A stretch of DNA of 64,000 nucleotides from Synaphobranchus kaupii (GCA_029718625.1 CM056376.1:29698226-29762225); one strand, 5' to 3'; shown: positions 42,909 to 52,442, counted from the first letter of the stretch. Notes: generated by a model not told the origin, from the letters alone. Program-made: numbers and translations.

Positions 42909-44414
42909 TACCCCCACCGCCCGACTTAGGCCGGGAAGCCATCCGGCCGATGACCGACCCCCCCCCTCCTCCTCCCCCACCGGGCGAGAGAGAAAGTCCG
43001 CCACCACCATCTGCGCTCCCGGCCTATGAATCACCTTGAAATTAAAAGGCTGTAAAGCCAGATACCAACGAGTGATTCGGGCGTTAGTATCCTTCATGCG
43101 GTGAAGCCATTGGAGGGGAGCATGGTCCGAACAGAGGGTGAATGGGCGACCCAGTAGGTAATAACGGAGGGACCCGACCGCCCACCGAATGGCCAGACAC
43201 TCTTTCTCGACCGTGCTGTACTTAGCTTCGCGTTGTGAAAGTTTCCTGCTAATGTACAGCACTGGTCGGTCGACCCCCTCCACCTGCTGCGTCAAAACGG
43301 CCCCCAGCCCTCTGTCCGATGCGTCTGTCTGCACATTAAAAGGGAGAGAGAAGTTAGGGGTGAACAGGAGCGGTTTCCCACAAAGAGCTTCCTTCACCCG
43401 CTCAAACGCCTGCCGGCACAATTCCGTCCACTGGACCGGATCTGAGGCACCTTTCCGAGTCAAGTCGGTTAGGGGACTGGTCAGCTCCGAGAAGGCAGGA
43501 ATAAACCTTCTGTAGTAGCCAGCCAGCCCCAAAAACCTCCTCACCTCTTTTTTTGTCTTGGGTCGGAGGCAGGTCGCAATCGCTGCGGTTTTGTCCACTA
43601 GAGGCCGCACCTGTCCACTTCCCAAGTGGTACCCCAAATACCGTACCTCCGCTCGGCCAATTGCACACTTCTTTGGGTTAGCCGTGAGCCCCGCCTGTCT
43701 CAGGGACTCTAACACCGCCCCCACATGCCGCACATGCTGAGCCCAGCTGTTGCTGTGGATGATAATATCATCCAAATAGGCTGCAGCGAAAGCAGCATGC
43801 GGACGCAGTACCCTGTCCATGAGACGTTGAAAAGTGGCAGGGGCCCCGAATAACCCAAACGGAAGTGTCCGAAATTGGTACAACCCGTCCGGAGCGGAGA
43901 AAGCCGTTTTTTCCTTGGACTCTGGAGACAAGGGAATCTGCCAGTAGCCCTTGGTTAAATCCAGTGTCGAAAAAAAACGAGCTGTGCCCAGCCGATCCAA
44001 GAGTTCGTCGACCCGAGGCATTGGATAGGCATCAAAACGTGACACTTCGTTCACCTTACGATAGTCTACACAGAACCGAATAGACCCATCCGGCTTACCC
44101 ACTAGCACGATGGGACTATTCCAGGCACTGTTAGACTCCTCTATTACCCCCAATTCCAGCATTGCCTTTATTTCTGCCTGAACCAATTTCTTTTTATGTT
44201 CCGGTAGTCTATAGGGCCGTGAACGCGCCGTCACGCCCGGGGTTGTCTCAATGTGGTGGCTTATGAGGTTAGTGCGACCTGGTAGAGGGGGAAAACACAT
44301 CCGCAAACCGCTTTTGCAACAAGGCAAGATCCGCTCTCTGATTCGGTAGGAGATGGCTATCCGAAAGGGGTGAGGTTTGATCGGTAGAATTTGGTACCTC
44401 AGGCCCCAGCTCAT
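42774..44414 (-). CDS. Gmr1-type reverse transcriptase / RNase H
   Basis: 546-codon open frame. Order from the N-terminus: the RT block HKKKLVQAEIKAMLELGVIE, then SPIVLVGKPDGSIRFCVDYR, then FFSTLDLTKGYWQIPL. The catalytic box AAYLDDIIIHS is at about 43785-43755 on the minus strand, followed by YLGYHLGSG. RNase H starts at QTDASDRGLGAVLTQQ (about 43340-43290), with the later YSTVEKECLAIRWAV and HRPGAQMVVADFLSR. It makes cDNA in the virus-like particle. The first about 50 codons overlap the upstream frame out of register, so translation probably needs frameshifting there or the assembly has a one-base error. The frame reads on into the 3' LTR before stopping. Confidence 0.93.
   Translation of the reverse strand: MSWGLRYQILPIKPHPFRIAISYRIRERILPCCKSGLRMCFPPLPGRTNLISHHIETTPGVTARSRPYRLPEHKKKLVQAEIKAMLELGVIEESNSAWNSPIVLVGKPDGSIRFCVDYRKVNEVSRFDAYPMPRVDELLDRLGTARFFSTLDLTKGYWQIPLSPESKEKTAFSAPDGLYQFRTLPFGLFGAPATFQRLMDRVLRPHAAFAAAYLDDIIIHSNSWAQHVRHVGAVLESLRQAGLTANPKKCAIGRAEVRYLGYHLGSGQVRPLVDKTAAIATCLRPKTKKEVRRFLGLAGYYRRFIPAFSELTSPLTDLTRKGASDPVQWTELCRQAFERVKEALCGKPLLFTPNFSLPFNVQTDASDRGLGAVLTQQVEGVDRPVLYISRKLSQREAKYSTVEKECLAIRWAVGSLRYYLLGRPFTLCSDHAPLQWLHRMKDTNARITRWYLALQPFNFKVIHRPGAQMVVADFLSRPVGEEEGGGRSSAGWLPGLSRAVGVCGRGGVVLGAAGKRESERVRFVEPTQLSGIRQLVTIDCIIVCIN
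42909..42922 (-). other. polypurine tract of Gmr1-type element
   Basis: On the minus strand GGGCGGTGGGGGTA immediately precedes the 3' LTR. Confidence 0.6.
44269..44414 (-). other. overlap of the two Gmr1-type frames
   Basis: The two long frames overlap by 146 bp in registers offset by one. The change of register that keeps domain homology falls at a TTTTCCCCC run (minus strand, about 44294-44286). It could be a programmed shift site or a homopolymer miscall. Confidence 0.7.
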
Positions 44415-47157
44415 CTCTCTCCTGATCCACCGTGACCAGAGAGACCGGTACCACCTCTTTCCATGCTTTTAGTAGATTGAGGTGATAAATCTGTTTCGCC
44501 CCCTCTCTATCAGATCGCACCACCTCATAATCGACTTCCCCCACTCGTCGTGTAACCACGAAGGGTCCTTGCCACTTGGCGAGTAATTTTGTGCTGGACG
44601 TCGGGAGTAATACCAGGACTTTATCTCCCGGTGAAAATTGACGTAGCTTAGTTCCTCTATCGTAGTGCCTCTGCTGACGTTCCTGAGCCTCGAGCAAATT
44701 CTCCCGTGACAATCTACCCAGTGTATGGAGTTTTGCTCGCAGGTCCATGACGTACTGAATTTCGTTTTTACTGGGACTTGGACCCTCCTCCCAGCTTTCC
44801 TTAACTAGATCCAAGACACCCCGTGGTCGTCTACCGAACAGCAATTCAAAGGGAGACAATCCCGTGGAGGCCTGGGGAACCTCTCGCACTGCAAACAAGA
44901 GAGGAACTAACCACTTATCCCAATTTCGGCTATCATCGTGTACGAACTTCCGAATCATAGACTTCAAAGTCCTATTAAAACGCTCCACGAGCCCATCTGT
45001 TTGCGGATGGTATACGCTGGTTTTAATAGACTGAACCCCCAATAATTCATATAATTCGCGTAATGTGCGTGACATAAAGGAAGTGCCTTGATCCGTCAGA
45101 ATCTCTTTCGGGATTCCGACGCGGGAGATTATCTGAAACAAAGCCTGCGCAACACTCTTAGCCGAGATATTGCGCAACGGCACTGCTTCGGGATACCTAG
45201 TTGCATAATCCACCAGAACTAACACAAATCGGTATCCCTGCGTGCTTCTGTCAAATGGCCCGATGAGATCCATGCCCACTCTATCAAAAGGGACCTCAAT
45301 TAATGGTAGAGGGCGCAACGGCGCTTTTGGGATGGCCGGGGAATTCACTAGCTGACAGTCTGGGCAGGACGCACACCACCGACGTACGTCCGCCCAAATG
45401 CCCGGCCAATAGAATCGGGCCATTATCCGGTTTAGTGTTTTCTCATACCCTAAATGACCAGCCATGGGGTTGTAATGAGCCGCCTGGAAAATCATTTCCC
45501 GGCGGCTTTTAGGTACCAACAACTGGGTCATCTCCTCACCTGTCTGAGTGTCACGACTCACTCTGTACAATCTGTCCTTAATGATTATAAAATATGGGTG
45601 AGAGCGTGCAGCGTCAGGGCGCACCAGCTGACCATCCACATACACGACCTGATCAAAGGCAAAGCGTAGGGTGTCGTCGCGAGACTGCGCGAGTGGGAAA
45701 TCCTCCACGGGGTGAAACACCGGCACCTGGGGAGTCTCCACCGGAGGCTCTCCCGGAGCCGTCCCCCCCCCGGCAGTGTCGGGCGACCCCGCGTCACCAC
45801 TGTCAACTGCACACACGTCACACTTCCCTAGCGGTCGTGATCGCACCCCCATCAGCTTCTCAGCTACCTGTTTAAACCCCGCCCAATCTGTGCCCAGAAT
45901 CAGAGGGTGCGAGAGGCGGGAGCTAACCGCAGCCTCTAGAATATGCTTTTTCTCTTTGAACCAAATTTCCACTGGCACTATAGGGTACTTGTGTATATCC
46001 CCATGCACACACCTAATAGATACCCAACGTGCCGTCACCAACGCCTCTGGCCGAACCAGGTTCTGTAGGATCATGGACTGCATCGCCCCTGAGTCCAACA
46101 GTGCCCGGTGTTCACTCCCTTGCACCCTTACCGGAATGCAGTACGCCCCGTCTAGATCGGGAGCGGAGGTGGGCGGGCCGACGACACGGACCACCTGCCC
46201 CACCTCCATGAGCGGACAATCGCGGCGCAGGTGGCCCGGCTGTCCGCACCGCCAACACCCCGGTCCAGGCGTCTGAGGAGCTCCCTGTGGGCCGGACTGC
46301 GCCGCCACTGAGCCTGAGTGGGGAGAAGGAGGAGACAAAATAAAGGGATTAACACGAGGGAAGGAGGGGTTTTGGGGACGGGAAACGGGAAGGGGAAGAG
46401 CACGGGTGGTGAACTTTTTCCGGGGCGCTGGCTCCGGTTTCTGCTGCTGGGTGAAGGGGTGTTGTGCCAGGTGGTCCTCCGCCAGGGTGACGGCGACGTC
46501 CAGGTTGGTGGGCCGGTGGCACTGGACCCAGCTGGCCGTATCCGCCGGCAACCCTGCGATGAAGCGCTCGAGGACCACCTGCTCCACGACCCCAGCTGCG
46601 GATCTTATCTCCGGCTGCAGCCAGCGCCTCGCCATGTCGGTCAGCCGCTGGGCGTATGCAAATGGCCGGTCCTCTCCCGTCAGGGTGGTCTCCCGGAAGC
46701 GACGTCGGTGATCCTCCGGGCTGAACCCCATTCGGTCGAGGACCGCCTTTTTTATATTCCGAAAATCCTTCCTAGCGGCTGCCGGCAGTCCATGCGCCGC
46801 CTGTTGCGCCTCCCCTGATAAGAGGGGCAGGAGACGTACCGACCACTCTTCCAGTGGCCACCTGCACGTCTCCGCTGCCACCTCAAACGCCTCGAGGAAG
46901 GCCTGAGCGTCATCGTCCGCTGTCATCTTTGGGAGGTGAAATTTCGGGGACGAGACGCTCTGCCCTCCCCTGGAAGCCCCGGCAGCAGCCAGTTGTAGCA
47001 GCGCCTGCGTCTGGAGGCTAGACTGCTCTCGCAGGGCTTGCATCTGCTCGGCGTGAGCAGCCGACTGTTGTACCTGCATAGCAGCTAGCCCCTCCAGCAA
47101 TTTTCCCAGCGCTGCTACGGAGGTTGGCTGCTCCGGCTGCTCCTGGCTGTTATCCAT
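44269..47157 (-). CDS. Gmr1-type gag-protease-integrase polyprotein
   Basis: 962 codons from the Met of MDNSQEQPEQPT; the open frame extends further upstream only through the leader and LTR. Order: a Gln-rich helix, then a capsid with SCAN-like character (about residues 55-220). The CCHC zinc knuckle CWRCGQPGHLRRDC is at about 46252-46210. The protease DSGA box (HRALLDSGAMQ) is at about 46110-46078. Integrase follows with its zinc region (HLGYEKT ... CASCPDCQ, about 45465-45355) and D-D-E residues in GMDLIGPFD, LTDQGTSFM and DGLVERFNR (about 45276, 45094, 44990). No RT follows in this frame. It is intact over its whole length. Confidence 0.93.
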   Translation of the reverse strand: MDNSQEQPEQPTSVAALGKLLEGLAAMQVQQSAAHAEQMQALREQSSLQTQALLQLAAAGASRGGQSVSSPKFHLPKMTADDDAQAFLEAFEVAAETCRWPLEEWSVRLLPLLSGEAQQAAHGLPAAARKDFRNIKKAVLDRMGFSPEDHRRRFRETTLTGEDRPFAYAQRLTDMARRWLQPEIRSAAGVVEQVVLERFIAGLPADTASWVQCHRPTNLDVAVTLAEDHLAQHPFTQQQKPEPAPRKKFTTRALPLPVSRPQNPSFPRVNPFILSPPSPHSGSVAAQSGPQGAPQTPGPGCWRCGQPGHLRRDCPLMEVGQVVRVVGPPTSAPDLDGAYCIPVRVQGSEHRALLDSGAMQSMILQNLVRPEALVTARWVSIRCVHGDIHKYPIVPVEIWFKEKKHILEAAVSSRLSHPLILGTDWAGFKQVAEKLMGVRSRPLGKCDVCAVDSGDAGSPDTAGGGTAPGEPPVETPQVPVFHPVEDFPLAQSRDDTLRFAFDQVVYVDGQLVRPDAARSHPYFIIIKDRLYRVSRDTQTGEEMTQLLVPKSRREMIFQAAHYNPMAGHLGYEKTLNRIMARFYWPGIWADVRRWCASCPDCQLVNSPAIPKAPLRPLPLIEVPFDRVGMDLIGPFDRSTQGYRFVLVLVDYATRYPEAVPLRNISAKSVAQALFQIISRVGIPKEILTDQGTSFMSRTLRELYELLGVQSIKTSVYHPQTDGLVERFNRTLKSMIRKFVHDDSRNWDKWLVPLLFAVREVPQASTGLSPFELLFGRRPRGVLDLVKESWEEGPSPSKNEIQYVMDLRAKLHTLGRLSRENLLEAQERQQRHYDRGTKLRQFSPGDKVLVLLPTSSTKLLAKWQGPFVVTRRVGEVDYEVVRSDREGAKQIYHLNLLKAWKEVVPVSLVTVDQERDELGPEVPNSTDQTSPLSDSHLLPNQRADLALLQKRFADVFSPSTRSH

Positions 47158-47220
47158 TGCTTTTTTTTTCAAAAGAAATCCTGCTTTTCTGTCCTCTGCA
47201 CCGTTTTCGCCTTTCTTGTT

Positions 47221-47237
47221 CCCCGTACGGGCCACCA
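47221..47237 (-). other. primer-binding site, tRNA-Ile type
   Basis: Plus-strand CCCCGTACGGGCCACCA equals the 3' end of eukaryotic tRNA-Ile(AAU) including CCA. It lies one base from the 5' LTR of this minus-strand element. Confidence 0.85.
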
Positions 47238-47238
47238 C

Positions 47239-47577
47239 TGTGGCGAGGTGAGCACCACCGCTCCCGTGCAGAGACAGTAACCAGGCAGGATTTCCAGAGA
47301 ACACGGTTTTATTTGTGGCTTTTCTCTGCGTTTTACACACACACACATACACACACATTAATTCCGGCCTCCGCTCTCCCTCCGCAGATGTTCCGGCCGG
47401 CTTTATGCACTCAGGCTCACTGTCGAACAATCAAGGCAATTGGTTAATTGATACAAACAATAATACAATCAATCGTTACCAATTGCCTGATTCCCGAGAG
47501 CTGTGTCGGCTCCACAAACCGCACGCGTTCACTCTCTCTCTTGCCGGCAGCGCCTAAAACCACGCCCCCCTACCACA
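47239..47577 (-). repeat. 5' LTR of Gmr1-type element
   Basis: 339 bp. It holds the promoter side for the minus-strand element, with a GCATAAAG TATA-like motif on the minus strand at about 47407. Confidence 0.95.
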
Positions 47578-47817
47578 ACCAGTTTTCACAGGCTCCCGTT
47601 CTCTGACCCAGAAAGATTGAGACTTTGGCTGGTTGTCTTACGGATCGACATAAACACTCCAGTCAATCAACTCCGTTTGGCAGACTCGCGAGTTTGTGGA
47701 GCGCATTTCGACGCTACTGATTTCTGTAACCGCAAATCAGAAGCAAAACACTGGTTTCTAAAGAACACAGCTGTTCCTCGTGTCGGACCTGCAGCACTAT
47801 CAAGCACCGGAGCGGAG
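47578..47817 (+). pseudogene. THAP-domain exon, second part, with splice donor
   Basis: Resumes the frame begun at 42507. It shows FHRLPFSDPERLRLWL, then SRVCGAHFDATDF (the Cys-x2-His pair) and the terminal LKNTAVPRV, matching the AVPxxF box that closes a THAP finger. It ends at GAG|GTAAGT (47817/47818), a perfect splice donor, so the original gene had further exons. Those are missing here, consistent with an internally deleted transposon. Confidence 0.8.
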
Positions 47818-48056
47818 GTAAGTTATATTTAGCTATAACGTTACTAACATTTTTATTTTTTTTGAGCGCGTCCTCTGACCCAGCACTCAATACCAACTAA
47901 CAAAATCCGAGCTTGACATAAGTTGTTTTCTTGTAACAAAACTGTCGGAAACGTTCATCAACTATAACTTTTTACAATTCTATAATGTTTTATTTACAAA
48001 TGCTTGATGCATGGTGTCCTGTCCAAAGTTCTCATCTATCACATATCTGTTGGCAG

Positions 48057-48464
48057 TCATAGTGTAATGGTAATCAATGGAGATGATCCAGTGTCATCCA
48101 CGGATACATCCAGGTTTTCAATGGCATTCGGTAGCAACAGATCCCACTCCCTACAACACAAACTTTCCTCCTCTCTGGGCATCTGCTTGCACCTCTTGCA
48201 AGAACACCAAAAGTCCCCCGAAATTCTTGGTCTAGCCTCGGCAGCGACTTCGGATAACATTACCTGCACAACTTCAGCCTCTCTCTCTTCTCTTGCTCTC
48301 TTATCATCCATCTCTTGTAGTTCCGTGTCCGTGTATTCTGGCTCAAATCTGTAGCCAGTAACGTCAAAGTCAAAATCGAATTCTTCGTCTTCGTAATCAT
48401 TATAGTCATCCATCATCCAAGTTTTTTTGTGGAAATTGTAGCCTACGTTGCTGCAGGTAAACAA
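48057..48464 (-). pseudogene. small ORF with P2X7-tail-like Cys cluster
   Basis: The minus-strand frame has an acidic N-terminus (DDYNDYEDEEFDFD from about 48415) and a cluster CSCKRCKQMPREEESLCC at about 48212-48160. The CxCxxC ... MP ... CC pattern resembles the zinc-binding C-terminal domain of P2X7 receptors. That domain also occurs in many stand-alone fish and invertebrate proteins. It runs antisense to the THAP exon within the same Kolobok-like element, so the element may carry a second gene or have captured it. It stops at 48057 before the rest of that domain and is probably an exon or fragment. Confidence 0.5.
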
Positions 48465-48634
48465 ACGCAGACTGCTCAGCTAGATAGTTTCGTAAACGGC
48501 CGGCACACCTTCCCGCTCCCCTACCCCCGACACATAGTACTCCGCGAGTGCAGCGCAAACAAGCAACAGAGAAATGCTTACTTCCAAGCCATGCCAAGCA
48601 CGTAAAAATGTTCGGATTTAAATACATTTCACAG

Positions 48635-48880
48635 GAGAGCATACTGAGACCGGTAACAATACACCCTGAGCTTCCCGTCTCATTTATTGTACATGAAAGC
48701 ACATTTATCGAACATTTCTGATTGCCCCGTTCACTTCCATTGTAGCCCAGTGAGAGCCTACAGGAAATCTGTACCGAACTCAATACTGGACCGATCAGCG
48801 AAAAAATGGACTTCATGGGTCAGGTTCATGGAAGACGGACCGCAAATAGGGTCCAAGGTCCAAAATAGCGAACTTACCCT
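48635..48880. repeat. right terminal inverted repeat of Kolobok-like element
   Basis: Inverse complement of 42003-42245, followed by the TTAA target duplication. Confidence 0.85.
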
Positions 48881-49410
48881 TTAAGACTCCACCACACTTA
48901 AGACTCCACCACACTTAAGACTCTACCACACTTAAGACTCCACCACACTTAAGACCCTACCACACTTAAGACTCTACCACACTTAAGACGCCACCACACT
49001 TAAGACTCCAGCACACTTAAGACTCTACCATACTTAAGACTCTACCACACTTAAGACTCCACCACACTTAAGACTCTACCACACTTAAGACTCCACCACA
49101 CTTAAGACTCTACCACACTTAAGACTCTACCACACTTAAGACTCTACCACACTAATTTTCCTCCTCACTTAAGACTGTACCACACTATATTTTCAACCAC
49201 ACATAAGACTCTACCATACTTAAGACTCTACCACACTTAAGACTCCACCACACTTAAGACTCTACCACACTTAAGACTCCACCACACTTAAGACTCTACC
49301 ACACTTAAGACTCTACCACACTTAAGACTCTACCACACTAATTTTCCTCCTCACTTAAGACTGTACCACACTATATTTTCAACCACACATAAGACTAGGC
49401 CTACCACACT
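48881..49410. repeat. 17-bp minisatellite carrying TTAA, with 186-bp higher order
   Basis: The unit CTTAAGACTCTACCACA alternates with CTCCACCACA forms. A compound block including ACTAATTTTCCTCCTCACTT recurs at 49151 and 49337, spacing 186 bp (11 units). A unit also abuts the left end of the Kolobok-like element at 41980-42000, so the element is inserted within this array. Confidence 0.95.
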
Positions 49411-50520
49411 TAAGACAGTATCGCACAAAATTTTCCACCGCACTTATGCCTCCACAACAGCAATTGGTTGAGTCTCCTCTTCACTGCCCACATATCAGGT
49501 GTGATATTTTCAGTGTTGAAAATGTGAGTTAATTTGATGTGCTTGTTTTTCAGCTTGTTAAAGGTTAGGTTCAGTCATTCTTCCTCAGTGCCAGTAGATT
49601 ATTTGACAAGTCACATACAACTACAGCGGGAGTTAAATCAAGGCGAGAAAACAAGTCGATGCGGAACCGAGATATATCCGCGTAAGTGAGCGCATTTGTT
49701 TTTTTGTTTTTGTTTTTATAACTTTAGGGGGAATTAAATTAGTTCCTAGGCATGCTGTATCGTTCATTAGCGCCGTTATCTTCTCTGGGGTTCCTTACTC
49801 TATGGCCCTGTCTCTCTGCCTCCTTTGATAGCTTTGTTACCGGGGCTTTGGATGCACAATGATGACAGCAGAGAGAGATGAGTAGAAACAGGTCCAGGTA
49901 CTCCCACACAAAAAAAACACCTTTTATTATCTACAGCCAGCTCAGATGATTGCCTTCCTTGCTTTGCATACAAATTCAGAGCCGACTTAAGGTACAGCAG
50001 CAGCTATTCTCCTCGTAAAAGCTTCCCCACAAAGGGGACAAAGGCTGAGCATTAAACAGCAAGCATTTATCCATCTGCCTTAAAGGGCCTCCAGTTAAAG
50101 TTTACAAATAATATATTCTTATAAATTACGCTTTCAGGCACCAATATTTCATTATTGCATTTTCTAATCAGCGTGTCACTTAAATGCATGATCCTGCCTT
50201 GCTTTCAAAGGCATGCCTGTACCACCAGTAAATGCAAAAGTATGTTAAATGTAATGTCATGCTAAACATTAAAAAGCTACCACTGAATATAAAGTCTTCT
50301 TAACAGTAAAAATGATTTTAAAACCTAAATGCTAAAAAGGATTTAACAGTACATGCAAAAAAAGAAATAAAATAAATACAATTTAAATTGCCGGTCCTCT
50401 GGTCCTTACTGTGGTCACTCAGTGGGAGGAGGACATATAGGTCAGTCTGACAGACAAGGCTAAACTAAATATCCTAAAGGTTACAGGAAGTGATGTCAGT
50501 GCCTCACTTCCACCAGCATA
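49411..50520. promoter_or_regulatory. candidate conserved non-coding blocks
   Basis: A long repeat-free stretch; 49880-50230 in particular reads like conserved non-coding DNA (for example TTATCTACAGCCAGCTCAGA and ATTGCATTTTCTAATCAG). No frame is coding. Confidence 0.22.
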
Positions 50521-50524
50521 TTCT

Positions 50525-50720
50525 AACATATCAGTGGGGTATACTACGAAGCAGGATTACTGAGTTAGCTGGAAAACCCGGAACCCTCCCAAATCTGGAA
50601 TATGGACTGCAGTAAAAAGAGCTGTTCCAGGTTTTACTCAGAGCAGTTATCCAGCTAGCTCCAGGTGTTTCACTACACATTTACCTAGCTCAGGTGTGTA
50701 CCTGTGTCAGGTACATAAAT
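50525..50720. mobile_element. possible fish MITE/SINE-like repeat
   Basis: GGGGTATACTACGAAGCAGG then GATTACTGAGTTAGCTGGA, and later TTATCCAGCTAGCTCCAGG, form partial inverted similarity. The opening resembles a widespread teleost repeat family. Ends are not defined. Confidence 0.4.
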
Positions 50721-51079
50721 AAGCCATATAAAGGTAGGAACTGACCCCATAGGATACGGGTGTGATGCTTAAATGGTGTGGTGAGGAAATGTGATCAGTG
50801 TGGGCTCTCCGTAAGGTAGGAACAGGAGATATGCAGATGTGGGTCACATTTATTTTATTAAACTTTTATTCTCTTGAGGCTGTGCACCTCTTTTCCCATA
50901 GAGACCTGGAAAGAAACTGAAATGTTCTTTATGAAATGATTTTACCCAGTACGCACAGTAACATTCCTGTAGATCCCTGATAATGTTAAAAGAAGCATCT
51001 ATATATTTTGTAGTATTCAAATTCATATTTTACTGGCTTCTAAATAGTATTGTAAATATGTACCTGACCCAGGCTTTGA

Positions 51080-51215
51080 GATGAGTCATTAGTCATGCAG
51101 TCCTGGAGATCAGAGTCGGTCCGATAGCCATCCCTGATTTACATCTGACACTCCCCGTCTGGCTAAACCAAAATCAAACTGGCAGATTTTAATTTAATAA
51201 TTACCAGCTAGAAAT
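51080..51215. promoter_or_regulatory. candidate conserved non-coding element
   Basis: Contains TTTTAATTTAATAATTACCA at about 51187 in a complex context. Texture only. Confidence 0.25.
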
Positions 51216-51386
51216 TGATTCAAGCAAGTGTGTGTCTGTGTGTGTGTGTGTATGTGTGAGTGTGTGTGGAAGAGAGAGAGAGAAAGAGACTACTGATGGG
51301 AATAACAAAATAAAATGGCGACTCAACTGCTAATTGTCGCTTTTACACTTGTCATCTCTCCTCTTCCTCACCTACGTTTCCCCAGA

Positions 51387-51577
51387 GCCACAGAGCCTGC
51401 TAAACAGGCTCCACAGCATGCCACTGCGCTCCACCATGACCAACACTTTAGGTGTGGATAGCCAGGGGTGTCTGTACCAAGTGCTATTCCCACTGCTGTA
51501 CCTGGGGGCAGCATTAAGGCAGGAGGAGACATGGCATTACAGGAACAACCTTACGCTACTTAGAGCCTGACCAGGTG
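51387..51577 (+). other. possible terminal exon
   Basis: A pyrimidine-rich tract ending TTTCCCCAG precedes an open stretch of about 60 codons that ends in TGA at 51567-51569. A donor-like CCAG|GTGAAC follows. The peptide is unrecognised. This is a weak candidate. Confidence 0.15.
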
Positions 51578-52054
51578 AACACTCTGACGTGAGATAATTC
51601 TGCCAAACTTCCAGGGGTGCGTTTCACTAATAAACGGATGGCCAGTTACTTCTTCTTCTGACAAATCATGTTGTGTCGGCAGGGTTCAACCTGCCGGCGA
51701 CGATTCAAGCCAACTCAACCACTTAGACTTAACTATAGAAATAATCAGAATGCAAGGAACCAGTCTTAGAAATTATAACTTCCCTTTCCAGAGAGAGAGA
51801 GAGAGACAGTACGCACATCTGGGGTTCCAGACTAGCATTACTTTAGAAGCCCCCCCCCCCCCCCCCCCCGACACACACACACACACACACACATACACAC
51901 ACAAGGCACCCTGACTATTAGGCATTGTTGTTGTGATTTTGGCTGAACAAGATGCCAAACGCGGAGGGGAAGGTAATGGGTGTGAAAAATGCGACTGAAC
52001 ACTTGGTAATGAGGCAGACAACAGAGCCCTCACAGATCTCTGGGGCTTTGTGAA
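51578..52054. other. non-coding DNA with C run and CA repeat
   Basis: About 20 C at 51850-51869 are followed by (AC)n to about 51902. No gene. Confidence 0.5.
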
Positions 52055-52442
52055 GGGCAGAGGAGAGAGAGAGAAGGGAGAGGGAGGGAGAGGAGGAGAG
52101 AGGGAGGGAGGGGGAGAGAGGGGAGGGAGGGGGGAGAGAGGGGAGAGAGGGGAGGGCGGGGGAGAGAGGAGAGGGAAGGAGGAAGAGAGAGAGAGAGAAA
52201 GAGGGTGAGAGAGGAGAGGGAGAGGAAAGGGAAGGTGGGAGAGAGAGAGGGTGAGAGGAGAGAGAGAGACATGGAGGGAGAGATGGAGAGGAGAGAGAAG
52301 GAGGGGGAGAAGAGGAAAGGGAGAGAGAGAGTGGGATGGAGGGGAGAGAGAGTGAGAGAGGAGAGGGAGAGACGGTGTGAGAGAGGGAAGGAGAGTGAGA
52401 GAGGAGAGAGGGAAAGAGAGAGAAAGAGAGGAGAGGGAGAGA
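52055..52442. repeat. GA-rich polypurine tract
   Basis: About 390 bp of nearly pure purine on the plus strand (GAGAGAGG, GGGAGG). Arg-Glu-rich open frames here are repeat translations. It is prone to triplex (H-DNA) formation. Confidence 0.95.

Larger units (their letters stand above)
42569..47577 (-). mobile_element. Gmr1-type Ty3/gypsy LTR retrotransposon, nearly intact
   Basis: This 5009-bp minus-strand element has LTRs of 340 and 339 bp (TG...CA) and the 5-bp duplication ACCAG. Its primer-binding site complements the 3' end of tRNA-Ile. Only two long frames are present. Their order is gag, protease, integrase, then reverse transcriptase and RNase H, so integrase lies upstream of RT. That order is the hallmark of the Gmr1 lineage (first described from Atlantic cod) and is unlike other Ty3/gypsy elements. 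It sits inside a THAP exon of a Kolobok-like transposon. Confidence 0.95.
42003..48880. mobile_element. Kolobok-like DNA transposon carrying a nested retrotransposon
   Basis: Left terminus AGGGTAAGTTCGCTATTTTG and the same sequence inverted at 48861-48880 are flanked by TTAA at 41999-42002 and 48881-48884. Inverted homology runs about 240 bp inward on each side. TTAA targets and AGGG ends are typical of Kolobok, whose transposase carries a THAP domain; a THAP exon lies inside. Without the 5.0-kb Gmr1-type insertion the element is about 1.86 kb. It is therefore a deletion derivative without the transposase catalytic region. Confidence 0.85.

Noticed and set aside
42507..47817. A functional host THAP gene
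   Set aside because: The exon lies between TTAA-flanked Kolobok-like termini, is split by a retrotransposon, and has no downstream exons in the element.
51640..51720. tRNA-like TTCAACCTGCCGG segment
   Set aside because: No cloverleaf could be drawn and no A box is present.
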